From positions 1 through 27,199 of the forward strand of contig CAZUAH010000150.1 in NCBI GenBank assembly GCA_964617665.1: DNA of 27,199 nt, in the 5' to 3' direction. Positions within the stretch are counted from its first letter, which is position 1; each line of letters starts with the position of its first letter. The notes beneath the pieces are model-generated. The model was given only the letters and a program-made list of their open reading frames with translations, was not told the DNA's origin and did no database searches. The translations under genes and the position numbers were made by a program. This document shows positions 7,709-15,177 of this stretch, piece after piece. The stretch is from JADHUC01 sp964617665 (lineage in GTDB: Bacteria; Planctomycetota; Planctomycetia; Pirellulales; Pirellulaceae).

Positions 7709-9715
7709 ATGAATCTCAATCGCCTTGTTCTCGTAGCGTCACTGGCCGTCTGCGGTGCGATTACTGCAAAGGCGGACCCATACCAGCCTTCGCGAGGGGT
7801 CGCATTCAATGGTGTGACGTCCTACGCGAAAGTCAACGACTCGGATGCGTTTGACTTGGATGCCTTCACCTTGGCCGTTTGGGTCAAGCCCGGCGAGCAG
7901 CATGCATCGCAAGTGCTTGTTGGCCGTGGCGATGCCGGACGTTTGTTCACTTTCTACTTCCACGAGAGCCGGGTCCGAATGTTGGTGGAGTACCAGCCCG
8001 ACAAGTACACTCACGCCAATTGCCCCGTTCCGCCAAAAGACGTTTGGACTCATCTTGCCGGTTCGTACGACGGCCAGCAGATCAAGCTGTACGTGAATGG
8101 AGCTTTGCAGGCAACCGTTTCGGCTCCGGGAAGGATACCGCACTCGGACGCGCCGCTTCTGTTTGGGGCACTGTCACCTGGCCAACGTACATTGCTTGGC
8201 CAACTTGAAGATGTTCGTGTTTGGCGCGGCGCGTTGACCGACCAGGAGATAGCCACGGTTGCCAAAGGCGACGACGGTGCTACACGACGCGACGAATTGG
8301 TGGGGCGATGGATCAGCAGAAAACTGAACGGATCAAACTGGCCAAGCGACGCGGCCGGTTCATTGGCTGCCAAATATTCTCGCGATTTCTCGCTCGACGT
8401 CCGAAAGGCCGATGGCTATCGCGGCATTTGGTACCAGTGTGGAGCGCAGGGAGGAGAATACAAGTACAAATACAGCGGCGGGTTGGGCACGTACTGCGCC
8501 AAACACCGTCCCTTCGCGATCTACGCCGAGAAAGTGAACAAGACGTTTTTCTGCTACGGCGGCACCGACGCGGACAACCGCACGCTTCTGCACATGGTGT
8601 CGTACTACGATCACGCCACGGGCACCGTCCCGCGTCCAACGATTCTGCTGGACAAGCAAACTACGGATGCCCACGACAATCCGGTGATCTCGATTGATGA
8701 CGCAGGACACATTTGGATCTTTTCCAGCGCCCACGGCACCGCACGCGCAGCGTTCATTTCGGTCAGCAAGAAACCCTACGACATCGACGAATTCGAGTAC
8801 GTGCTCAGGACCAATTACTCCTATCCGCAACCGTACTACTCGTCCGACAAAGGATTTCTATTGCTGCACACTCGTTACAGCGGCGCTCAACGGTTGTTGT
8901 ACCAGTCCACCAGTGTGGAAGGACGCACCTGGTCAGAACCGAAACTGCTGGCCGCTGTCGAGTGGGGACACTACCAAGTAAGCGGCCGACGGGCGGGCAG
9001 AATTGGAACCGCGTTCAACTACCATCGAGCCCACCCGCGCGACGGCAGCCATTGGCGAACCAATCTGTACTACATGCAAACCGATGATTTCGGCGCGACA
9101 TGGCAGAATGCCACCGGTGAGGATCTTCAGGTTCCGCTAGGCGAACCACAGAATGCTGCCCTCGTTCATGATTGCGAAAAGGAAGTGCTGGACGTTTACG
9201 TGAAAGACATCGCTTTCGATTCGCAAAAGCAACCGATCATCCTATACCTTACCAGCCTCGGCAACGAGGCCGGTCCACACAACGATCCACGCACCTGGCG
9301 TACCGCCCGCTGGACTGGCAGGGAGTGGGACAAACGAGATGTCCTCGTCTCCGACAACAACTACGACACCGGTTCGCTGTACATCGAAAGCGACTCAATG
9401 TGGCGTCTGATCGCGCCAACCGAACCGGGTCCACAGCGATACAACGCCGGCGGCGAAGTGGCTATCTGGATCAGCACAGACCAGGGCGCCTCGTGGAAGA
9501 TGGTCAGACAGTTGACCCACAACAGCCAATACAACCACACGTATTGCCGACGTCCGGACAACGCAGCCCCCGACTTCTATGCCCTCTGGGCCGACGGCCA
9601 CGGCCGCGAACCGTCGCCCAGCCGACTGCACTTCACCGACCGCGAAGGCACGCACGTCTGGCGTTTGCCAGAGAAGATGGAGAGCGAGACCGAGCGGCCG
9701 GAAGTTGTCCGATAG
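7709..9715 (+). CDS. Secreted LamG domain plus BNR-repeat (sialidase-like propeller) protein
   Basis: I chose ATG 7709, four bases after the preceding stop, because it gives a clean signal peptide (MNLNRLVLVASLAVCGAITAKA); in-frame ATGs at 7616 and 7679 add residues inside the upstream gene. The product is 668 residues. Residues about 32-190 form a LamG/concanavalin-A-like module (FNGVTSYAKV, FTLAVWVKPG, DVWTHLAGSYDGQQIKLYVN, LEDVRVWRGALTDQEI). From about residue 237 (YRGIWYQCG) to the end is a BNR_4-type propeller, with DNPVISIDDAGHIWIF, STDQGASW and the ending SRLHFTDREGTHVWRLP. Such proteins bind or cleave extracellular glycans; no catalytic proof is visible. Placement directly after the hydrolase fusion suggests cotranscription. 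Ribosome site is weak, consistent with translational coupling. Confidence 0.83.
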   Translation: MNLNRLVLVASLAVCGAITAKADPYQPSRGVAFNGVTSYAKVNDSDAFDLDAFTLAVWVKPGEQHASQVLVGRGDAGRLFTFYFHESRVRMLVEYQPDKYTHANCPVPPKDVWTHLAGSYDGQQIKLYVNGALQATVSAPGRIPHSDAPLLFGALSPGQRTLLGQLEDVRVWRGALTDQEIATVAKGDDGATRRDELVGRWISRKLNGSNWPSDAAGSLAAKYSRDFSLDVRKADGYRGIWYQCGAQGGEYKYKYSGGLGTYCAKHRPFAIYAEKVNKTFFCYGGTDADNRTLLHMVSYYDHATGTVPRPTILLDKQTTDAHDNPVISIDDAGHIWIFSSAHGTARAAFISVSKKPYDIDEFEYVLRTNYSYPQPYYSSDKGFLLLHTRYSGAQRLLYQSTSVEGRTWSEPKLLAAVEWGHYQVSGRRAGRIGTAFNYHRAHPRDGSHWRTNLYYMQTDDFGATWQNATGEDLQVPLGEPQNAALVHDCEKEVLDVYVKDIAFDSQKQPIILYLTSLGNEAGPHNDPRTWRTARWTGREWDKRDVLVSDNNYDTGSLYIESDSMWRLIAPTEPGPQRYNAGGEVAIWISTDQGASWKMVRQLTHNSQYNHTYCRRPDNAAPDFYALWADGHGREPSPSRLHFTDREGTHVWRLPEKMESETERPEVVR

Positions 9716-9833
9716 CCCGACCGCACTCTCCATAGGCAACCACAGATACGACCCCCGGCGCACAACGTGGCAAGCTGGACAACCGACCCAGCTAAGGCAA
9801 GACACCAAAAAGTATACCAGTCGCCGCGCACTG

Positions 9834-9848
9834 TCGCGATTTTCGCGA
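9834..9848. repeat. Short palindrome TCGCGA-TTT-TCGCGA
   Basis: Two copies of the self-complementary hexamer TCGCGA flank TTT, allowing a six-pair hairpin with a three-base loop. It lies in the gap between the BNR and TPR-LRR genes. It could be a protein-binding site or a chance palindrome. Confidence 0.3.
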
Positions 9849-9881
9849 GGGGCATCTCCCGTGTATCGCACACCCCCGAAG

Positions 9882-9907
9882 AAAAGTAGGTCTGACCCCA
9901 GTGGGCA
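9882..9907 (+). repeat. Repeat arm AAAAGtaggTCTGACCCCAGTGGGCA, copy 1
   Basis: The segment reads AAAAG-TAGG-TCTGACCCCAGTGGGCA and closely matches 14049-14077 (AAAAG, then ACAGGGG, then CTGACCTCAGTGGGCA). The AGGTCTGACCCCA core is, as I recall, often found in palindromic elements tied to REP-associated tyrosine transposases; this link is from memory. No inverted partner was found close by, so this appears to be a half-element. Confidence 0.45.
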
Positions 9908-10044
9908 CGCTTTCCAATTCCCAACCAGCCGCCGGTGTGGAATAATGGGGGGGCGTTCGACGTGTTTCTCTCCGTTCGGGGCGGCGTTGGGCATGTGTAC
10001 CCGTTGGCGGACAGCGGCTGGGCAATGCTAACGAGAGGATGCAA

Positions 10045-12363
10045 ATGCCCAAAGCCAAAGCTGCTCTTCTAGTGGTGTTGTCATTTCCGGGCGTTTGTTG
10101 CGGATTTACGCCCCCGGATCCTGAGGTGGCATCTGCTTGGTTAGAACGTGGCGATCGACATTTTGCAGCAGGCGAGTACGTCCGGGCAGCGGCTGCCTAC
10201 ACGGAAGCAATTGAAGCGGGCGACGCTTCAGTAGCATCTCTGTGCAAACGGGCAGAGGCGAATCTCTTTGCAGAGAACTACGATCTGGCGATTGCTGATG
10301 CGAATCGAATAATTGCGACTGATGCCAACTGCGCGGAGGCATTTCGGTTGAGGGGCGCGGCGAATCGTGTCCTCGGAAAGCACGAAGATGCAATACGCGA
10401 TTTGAGCAAGGCTATTTCCATCAGGCCGACGGCCCTTTGCCTCAACCTGCGCGGTACGACATATCGTCAGCTGAGAGACTACGATGCCGCAGTGAGAGAC
10501 TATTCGGAGGCAATTAGGACTGACCCGAAACGCGTCAATACATATATCAATCGTGCCAACGTGCATCGAGTACGGCGAGACTATGACAGAGCGATCGAGG
10601 ACCTTTCCGCTGCGATCCGGCTTGATCCAACGGTGATTCTCGCTTACGAAATGCGCAACGATGTCTATACGGCAATGGGCCGCGACGCAGATGCCAAGAT
10701 TGACCGTGAGCAGGCAACCAAACTCAGGGCGAACGAAAAGAGGATTCCCGGTAGCGGATCACCGGACGGTGGCGTGTCTGTTGTCTCGGAGAACAACACT
10801 CAGGAAGATGCAAGCGACTTACCGACGGTGGTCCCTGAACGCAAGGGGCCGGCCCCGCCATTCCGCCCGCAACGCAAGCCGCGCGTGATTGAGCCAGACG
10901 TGCTGGGGGCGCCTTCGCCGACATCCATATTGTTGGCGAGGGTTAACGCACGCCCGTCGCAGTTCCCCGATGTTCCCGTCGGCTTCGAACACACTCGACC
11001 GATCGGAGATCGCGACCTCGCGGAACTAAAGCGAAGTGCCGAGCTTGCCAAGCTGAAAGAACTGAATGTCAGCAATACATATGTGACAGACGAAGGCCTT
11101 CGGTATCTGAAGGGCCTAGATCAATTGGAGACCCTCGACCTTTCGTACACGGATATCACGGACAACGGTCTGGTCCATCTGCAGTCGTTGAACAACCTAA
11201 CGGCCCTGTCTCTGCGTGACACGCTGATATCGTCAGGCGGACTGAGTGTCCTCGCCGCTTTGGAGAACCTGCAGTCCCTCAATATCTCATTCACCGCGAT
11301 TGACGACGAGGCCATGCGTCATGTGACGGAATGCACGTCGCTCCAATCGCTGAATATCTCCAACACAAGAGTCACCAACGCCGGCGTGAAGCGACTGGTG
11401 GGGCTGACACAGTTGGAAAAGCTGCGATTCGCCCGCACTAACGTGACGCTCCACGCCCTTCTGCCTCTGCAGGATCGCATTCCGCTCAAGCACGTCAATC
11501 TCTTTCAAACGCCCATCAGGAATCTTGGAGATCTTCGAGGATTCGAGCAACTAGAGTCCATTCAATTCCACTGCAAGATAGTCGTCGACGGCCGGGAAGG
11601 CCTTCGTGAACTGCCGCAAGTGAAATCGCTCTTTTTCTTCTACAACCGTATCACGCCCGGGGGCATGGACGTGATCAAGAGCATGCCCAATCTGGAGGTG
11701 CTTTCATTGCGTTTCTGTCGTGATGTAGACGACGACCTTTTGGCGGGCATCGGCCGCATGCCAAAGTTGCGGGTGATCGATCTAACTGGGGCGAGAATCA
11801 CCGAAGCCTCATACAGGGAGCTGAGTGAAATCGAAACGCTGGAAGAGATTCGAGGATTGCCCAAAAACGCAACAGGCCTTCAACTCGCCATCCTTTCCGA
11901 GGCTTCTGCACTGAAGAGCTTGGACCTAGATTCCGCAGATATGCCAGTAGAGGATCTGTCGCAGTTGCGCTCGTTCACGCACTTGAATCACCTATCCCTC
12001 GAATACTGCAACGCGGACGGAACAACGCTTGAAGCTATCTCTGCCCTTGACAAACTCAACGCGGTGAATTTGTCGGGCACCGCAATTACTGACGCGGACC
12101 TGAAACATCTGACGAACCTCACCAGCCTGGAAAAACTCGATCTATCCAGCACCGACATCGATGGTTCCGGTCTTGTTGCGCTCACTGAATTGCCAGCGAT
12201 TACGTTTCTGCGGCTGTCAAGGACAGAGATCGGTGCTAACTCGATTGACATTCTGAAGCGATTCAAGCATCTCCAGACGCTGGACGTCGCCAAGACACTC
12301 TTGACCGCGGACGAAGTGGAGAGACTGCAGAACCAACTTCCTGACACTGACGTGCGTTACTAG
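10045..12363 (+). CDS. Secreted TPR and leucine-rich-repeat protein
   Basis: The 772-residue product starts at ATG 10045 rather than 10039, because GAGAGG at 10033-10038 is six bases from 10045 and abuts the other. MPKAKAALLVVLSFPGVCCG is a signal peptide, perhaps a lipoprotein one. Residues about 28-235 hold about six TPR units (for example AWLERGDRHFAAGEYVRAAA and DAAVRDYSEAIRTDPKRVNT). A Pro/Gly/Ser linker runs to about 310. Residues about 313-765 are some eighteen LRRs of the planctomycete 'L..L..L.LS.T.ITD.GL..L' kind, ending LQNQLPDTDVRY. Both repeat types form protein-binding surfaces, so a scaffold or recognition role outside the cytoplasm is inferred; no catalytic domain is present. 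The middle LRRs (about 480-620) are more degenerate. Confidence 0.85.
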   Translation: MPKAKAALLVVLSFPGVCCGFTPPDPEVASAWLERGDRHFAAGEYVRAAAAYTEAIEAGDASVASLCKRAEANLFAENYDLAIADANRIIATDANCAEAFRLRGAANRVLGKHEDAIRDLSKAISIRPTALCLNLRGTTYRQLRDYDAAVRDYSEAIRTDPKRVNTYINRANVHRVRRDYDRAIEDLSAAIRLDPTVILAYEMRNDVYTAMGRDADAKIDREQATKLRANEKRIPGSGSPDGGVSVVSENNTQEDASDLPTVVPERKGPAPPFRPQRKPRVIEPDVLGAPSPTSILLARVNARPSQFPDVPVGFEHTRPIGDRDLAELKRSAELAKLKELNVSNTYVTDEGLRYLKGLDQLETLDLSYTDITDNGLVHLQSLNNLTALSLRDTLISSGGLSVLAALENLQSLNISFTAIDDEAMRHVTECTSLQSLNISNTRVTNAGVKRLVGLTQLEKLRFARTNVTLHALLPLQDRIPLKHVNLFQTPIRNLGDLRGFEQLESIQFHCKIVVDGREGLRELPQVKSLFFFYNRITPGGMDVIKSMPNLEVLSLRFCRDVDDDLLAGIGRMPKLRVIDLTGARITEASYRELSEIETLEEIRGLPKNATGLQLAILSEASALKSLDLDSADMPVEDLSQLRSFTHLNHLSLEYCNADGTTLEAISALDKLNAVNLSGTAITDADLKHLTNLTSLEKLDLSSTDIDGSGLVALTELPAITFLRLSRTEIGANSIDILKRFKHLQTLDVAKTLLTADEVERLQNQLPDTDVRY

Positions 12364-12551
12364 GCGACGAACTGGGGCCACGAGGTGGGCTCGGAAGAAA
12401 CTGTTGCCCTGCACCCTCGTCCCCAGCCCCGACAACACCGCTTCACGTTCGTGATGTGCAGTCTCAGCCGGCGGGCTAATCTGACAGCGTCATCTTCGGC
12501 GACGCCATGCAAACCTCTTGGAGCCATAGCCTTGTCGGCCGAAGGCCACAA

Positions 12552-13889
12552 TCACATTCCGTTCGCCGAACGAGCACTTCCTCGGGATCTATCGGTCCTA
12601 CCGGAACGGTCTCCTGCGGCATGAAGATCGAACACCGCCACGCACTGCTCCCGTTCGCCGGCGTCTTTCTTCTCAGCGCCAGTATCGTGTATGGCGGCCA
12701 GGACACGGCCATCGGCCGACAGATTCAAGTCGGTGACGAGAGAGTCATAGGCGAAGCCGAATGCGGGTGTGTCCAGTAGATCGATCCATCGCTTCGCCCT
12801 CAGGTCATATACAAGAACGACCAACCTCTCGTCGCCCCTGCGCTGGCCGCCGACCAACAGGAGACGGCCGTCTTGCGTGCCCTGGACTCTGCAGACCATG
12901 ATTTGATCGGGAGGAATAATGGCCTGCTGACGAGTCCCCGTCTTGAGGCTCCAGATTTCGATTTTGGGCCTGTAGGCTTCCGGTCCTTCAACAACCACGA
13001 AGAGGCTGTCCGCGATCACATTGACGGGAGGCGGCTCGATACTACACGCCACAAGGAACAGATCGGGCACATGGAAGGACTTGCGTATCCTATTGACCTT
13101 CGAGTCCCAAAGACTGACCTGTACAGCCAAATCAAGACCGCGGGTCGCCTTCTCAGATGGCTCGTCCGATTCGACGATCACCACGTGCTCATCCACCGCA
13201 AACAAACGAACGCCGTGAAGGTCCTCAGAGATCTGTTTCCGACCTCTATCGCGGTTGTCCGCGATAGCCCTTGCCACAACCCACGCACCTGCCTTGTCGT
13301 GATGGCACAAGTAGATCGTCTTGCTGTCAGGCGAGATTGCCGGTTGCCAACCGGAGGTCATCCACATAGGTCCGACCGGGAACTCACGGAGCAGTTTCCC
13401 CGACATCGCCTCATGCTGACACACCGTGACGCTGGATGTACCCCCAAAGCCCTGCTGGACGATCAGACCAGCCCCGTCAGGAGCCACGAACAATCGTTCG
13501 TACCAAGACGGCGTCTCACGCGGGCCAGCTGACAACACGTCCGCGACTCCCGTCTGCAGGTCGAACCTCATGAACAGATCTCGGCTCTCCGTGCCGCCTT
13601 CGCTTCCCTTTCCAGACACGCTCACATGAACGTACGCCGTGCGGCCCCTCGGTCCCATCCCCAGCGACTCAGCGTAGGCGTTCGGAGGAAGGTTGATCGT
13701 CTTATTGGGCGGGCGAGCCTTACCCAGGTTAACCGCGTCCGCACCTCGAACAGCATTCAGCGGGCCAAAGGCACAGAGGGATGCGAGAAGAAATACGATT
13801 ACCGCAATGCTATTCAAGGTCTGTCGCTTCCGCGAGTGAGGTTGCACCGGAAGACGATATCCACAACGCAAAGTCGTGCTGCTGTGCAT
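12552..13889 (-). CDS. Secreted beta-propeller-like protein of unknown function
   Basis: I set the start at ATG 13889-13887 (MHSSTTLRCGYRLPVQ), giving 445 residues; the longer frame to 14042 would translate a palindromic repeat. A hydrophobic segment at about residues 25-45 (NSIAVIVFLLASLCAF) ending in AVRGADA is a long-n-region signal peptide or anchor. The rest reads like WD40/YVTN-type blades: LFMRFDLQTGVADVLSAG, ERLFVAPDGAGLIVQ, QPAISPDSKTIYLCHHD, IEIWSLKTGTRQQAI, DGRLLLVGGQRRGD, LNLSADGRVLAAIHD. Blades of this kind bind ligands or partners; no active-site motif is seen. It converges on the TPR-LRR gene, with 188 bases between the stops. Confidence 0.68.
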   Translation of the reverse strand: MHSSTTLRCGYRLPVQPHSRKRQTLNSIAVIVFLLASLCAFGPLNAVRGADAVNLGKARPPNKTINLPPNAYAESLGMGPRGRTAYVHVSVSGKGSEGGTESRDLFMRFDLQTGVADVLSAGPRETPSWYERLFVAPDGAGLIVQQGFGGTSSVTVCQHEAMSGKLLREFPVGPMWMTSGWQPAISPDSKTIYLCHHDKAGAWVVARAIADNRDRGRKQISEDLHGVRLFAVDEHVVIVESDEPSEKATRGLDLAVQVSLWDSKVNRIRKSFHVPDLFLVACSIEPPPVNVIADSLFVVVEGPEAYRPKIEIWSLKTGTRQQAIIPPDQIMVCRVQGTQDGRLLLVGGQRRGDERLVVLVYDLRAKRWIDLLDTPAFGFAYDSLVTDLNLSADGRVLAAIHDTGAEKKDAGEREQCVAVFDLHAAGDRSGRTDRSRGSARSANGM

Positions 13890-13983
13890 CCAGTTCTCGC
13901 TTTCGTTGAATCGGGGTAGGTAAGTGCTCTGGGATGCCCGGGCCGGCCAACATCGATCGGCAGAATTGGGCAACGCCACGCGA

Positions 13984-14071
13984 ACTGGGGTCAAACCTTG
14001 TTTTTTGTGTGTCTTCGTTTTGCGATTCCTGCGTGGGGGCATGGCAACAAAAGACAGGGGCTGACCTCAGT
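13984..14071. repeat. Imperfect 25-base inverted repeat (REP/MITE-like palindrome)
   Basis: The left arm 13984-14008 begins ACTGGGGTCAAACC and the right arm 14047-14071 is its reverse complement at 20 of 25 positions, enclosing 38 bases. The right arm and the next six bases match the segment at 9882-9907 in direct orientation. It lies between two minus-strand genes and is probably a small non-autonomous mobile or REP-type element. Confidence 0.6.
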
Positions 14072-14090
14072 GGGCAGTCGGCTCACCCGC

Positions 14091-14594
14091 TCACATATCA
14101 TACAATGTATCGTCCACGTCGGGCGGTTTGAGCTTTCGGGAGAGTCTCCTTAGACTTCCGCCGCCCTCGGCGAAGAGCGGCTCATCCTCGTCCAGGAGGT
14201 CTCCCAAGTCGTTTTCGATTTCGTCGGGGTCTTCACCGGCTTCCATGCGGCGAATGGCTTCCTCCATGCCTCTGCCAAGCGGCATGCCGGTGGCGTCGTG
14301 CAGCTTGCGCATCATGCGCGCCATCTGGCGAGGATCGTCCTCGTTCATGCCGTCTGCTTCACTGGCCATTTCCGCCAGGACCTGCTCCATCTTTGCCTCG
14401 TCGAAATCGGGCGGCAGATCATCGCCTTCTTCCGATTCGGAGCGTCCCTTGGAGATAGCGAAACGCGAAAGCTTGCGATCCAGCTTGGGACGGTTGCACC
14501 GTGGGCAGGCCGGTCGCTTCTCTGTATCCGGCTTTCTGGCCAGGAAGTTGAAGACTGTATGACAGTCGACACAGTAGAACTCGTAGATCGGCAC
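14091..14594 (-). CDS. FmdB-type zinc-ribbon protein with acidic helical tail
   Basis: The start is GTG at 14594-14592, preceded by a near-perfect AGGAGGA at 14604-14598; it yields VPIYEFYCVDC, the invariant opening of the FmdB family (usually MPIYEY-C--C). The in-frame ATG farther upstream adds unrelated residues. Of 167 residues, 1-40 form the ribbon with Cys8, Cys11, Cys30 and Cys33. The rest is acidic and helical (EEGDDLPPDFDEAKMEQVLA, then ARMMRKLHDATG, then ESAGEDPDE-like text), ending DDTLYDM. FmdB proteins are presumed regulatory or nucleic-acid/metal-binding; the function is not established. No signal peptide, so cytoplasmic, unlike most neighbours. A tail of this length is usual in planctomycete and deltaproteobacterial homologues, as far as I recall. 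Confidence 0.85.
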   Translation of the reverse strand: MPIYEFYCVDCHTVFNFLARKPDTEKRPACPRCNRPKLDRKLSRFAISKGRSESEEGDDLPPDFDEAKMEQVLAEMASEADGMNEDDPRQMARMMRKLHDATGMPLGRGMEEAIRRMEAGEDPDEIENDLGDLLDEDEPLFAEGGGSLRRLSRKLKPPDVDDTLYDM

Positions 14595-14893
14595 AAATCC
14601 TCCTTGTGACCTATTGTCTCGACCCGTTTCGTTTAGCGAGTGACAATCAGCCGGTACGTGTAAGCGCCTCGCGGCCTGCAATTACGGGACAGCGTCCAGG
14701 CTGATACGCGGAAGTTACCGTCCGAGTCGATCCGGCCAGCAAGCCCGTGTTGCGCGGTCGGGCAACGTCAATTCGAACTCGCTGACGCTGTGAGCGACGC
14801 GCTGGGGACCATGGCGAAGCCCTTGAAATCGATCGGACCTCGACGAGTCGTCTGGTGAAAAAGACAACCGTCACCTTTTTCCGCCAAGTGTGG

Positions 14894-14899
14894 TACAAT
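14894..14899 (+). promoter_or_regulatory. Possible -10 box TACAAT (upstream copy)
   Basis: GTGTGGTACAATC carries a TACAAT hexamer with an upstream TG-like context. No convincing -35 is found 16-18 bases before it. It could start a long leader through the dispersed repeat to the oxidoreductase at 15178. Confidence 0.25.
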
Positions 14900-14989
14900 C
14901 TAGCCTGACACCGCCATAGGCACCGCACCCATGAAGAAGGACACTAACCCCAAACGCCATAGCCTTTGCACGAGTTGCCGTGAGTTGTC

Positions 14990-15122
14990 CTGCAGGACGA
15001 CCTTTCCAGGTCATCTACTACAGCTCGGAAGAGCTGTCCTACATTCGTGTTGTGACGTTTTGTGCAAGAGGCTGGCAAGCGTGGGATACGAATTATTTCC
15101 TCGCTGGCGCGTCGGGCTAGTG
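14990..15122. repeat. Planctomycete-type dispersed repeat with hairpin
   Basis: The segment contains ACAGCTC-GGAA-GAGCTGT (15020-15037), a seven-pair stem with a GGAA tetraloop, and ends with CCTCGCTGGCGCGTCGGGCT (15099-15118) followed by AGTGT. From memory both modules recur many times in Pirellulaceae genomes, where the second gives spurious SPTRQRG peptides in misannotated ORFs. Only one copy is in the window, so dispersal itself cannot be shown here. The limits are approximate. Confidence 0.55.
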
Positions 15123-15128
15123 TACAAT
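15123..15128 (+). promoter_or_regulatory. Likely -10 box TACAAT for the Tat oxidoreductase gene
   Basis: TACAAT lies 49 bases before ATG 15178, in the context CTAGTGTACAATG with a TG two bases ahead (extended -10 style). It abuts the end of the dispersed repeat, so the repeat may supply the upstream promoter part. No good -35 match is visible. Confidence 0.35.
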
Positions 15129-15177
15129 GTAGCAATCCTAGCCGGACCGGTACAGACGCAACTGGAAGGACGCACAA

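Larger units (their letters stand above)
9716..10044. other. Intergenic region with short palindromes and a dispersed-repeat arm
   Basis: No gene is supported here. It contains AGCTGG/CCAGCT at 9773-9793 (six pairs, nine-base loop), which may end the BNR transcript. It also has TCGCGA-TTT-TCGCGA at 9834-9848 and a repeat arm at 9882-9907 that recurs near 14050. The leader of the TPR-LRR gene follows, with GAGAGG at 10033-10038. Confidence 0.5.
14595..15177. other. Intergenic region between divergent genes, with dispersed repeat and two TACAAT boxes
   Basis: The gap separates the FmdB gene (minus) and the Tat oxidoreductase (plus). I see no supported gene in 14605-14870. TACAAT boxes lie at 14894-14899 and 15123-15128, and a dispersed repeat with hairpin at about 14990-15122. 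An ORF from ATG 14931 crosses the repeat and lacks a ribosome site, so I do not call it. Confidence 0.5.

Noticed and set aside
9395..9994. Antisense ORF (199 codons) over the BNR gene end and the following gap
   Set aside because: Arginine and cysteine-rich shadow text, with no start signal, over a supported gene.
12360..12551. Minus-strand ORF of 63 codons between the TPR-LRR and propeller genes
   Set aside because: No ribosome site and no family likeness; the 188-base gap between converging genes seems to be plain spacer.
13890..14042. N-terminal extension of the minus-strand propeller gene
   Set aside because: It translates the palindromic repeat (KTHKKQGLTPVR) and puts the signal segment nearly 100 residues into the protein.
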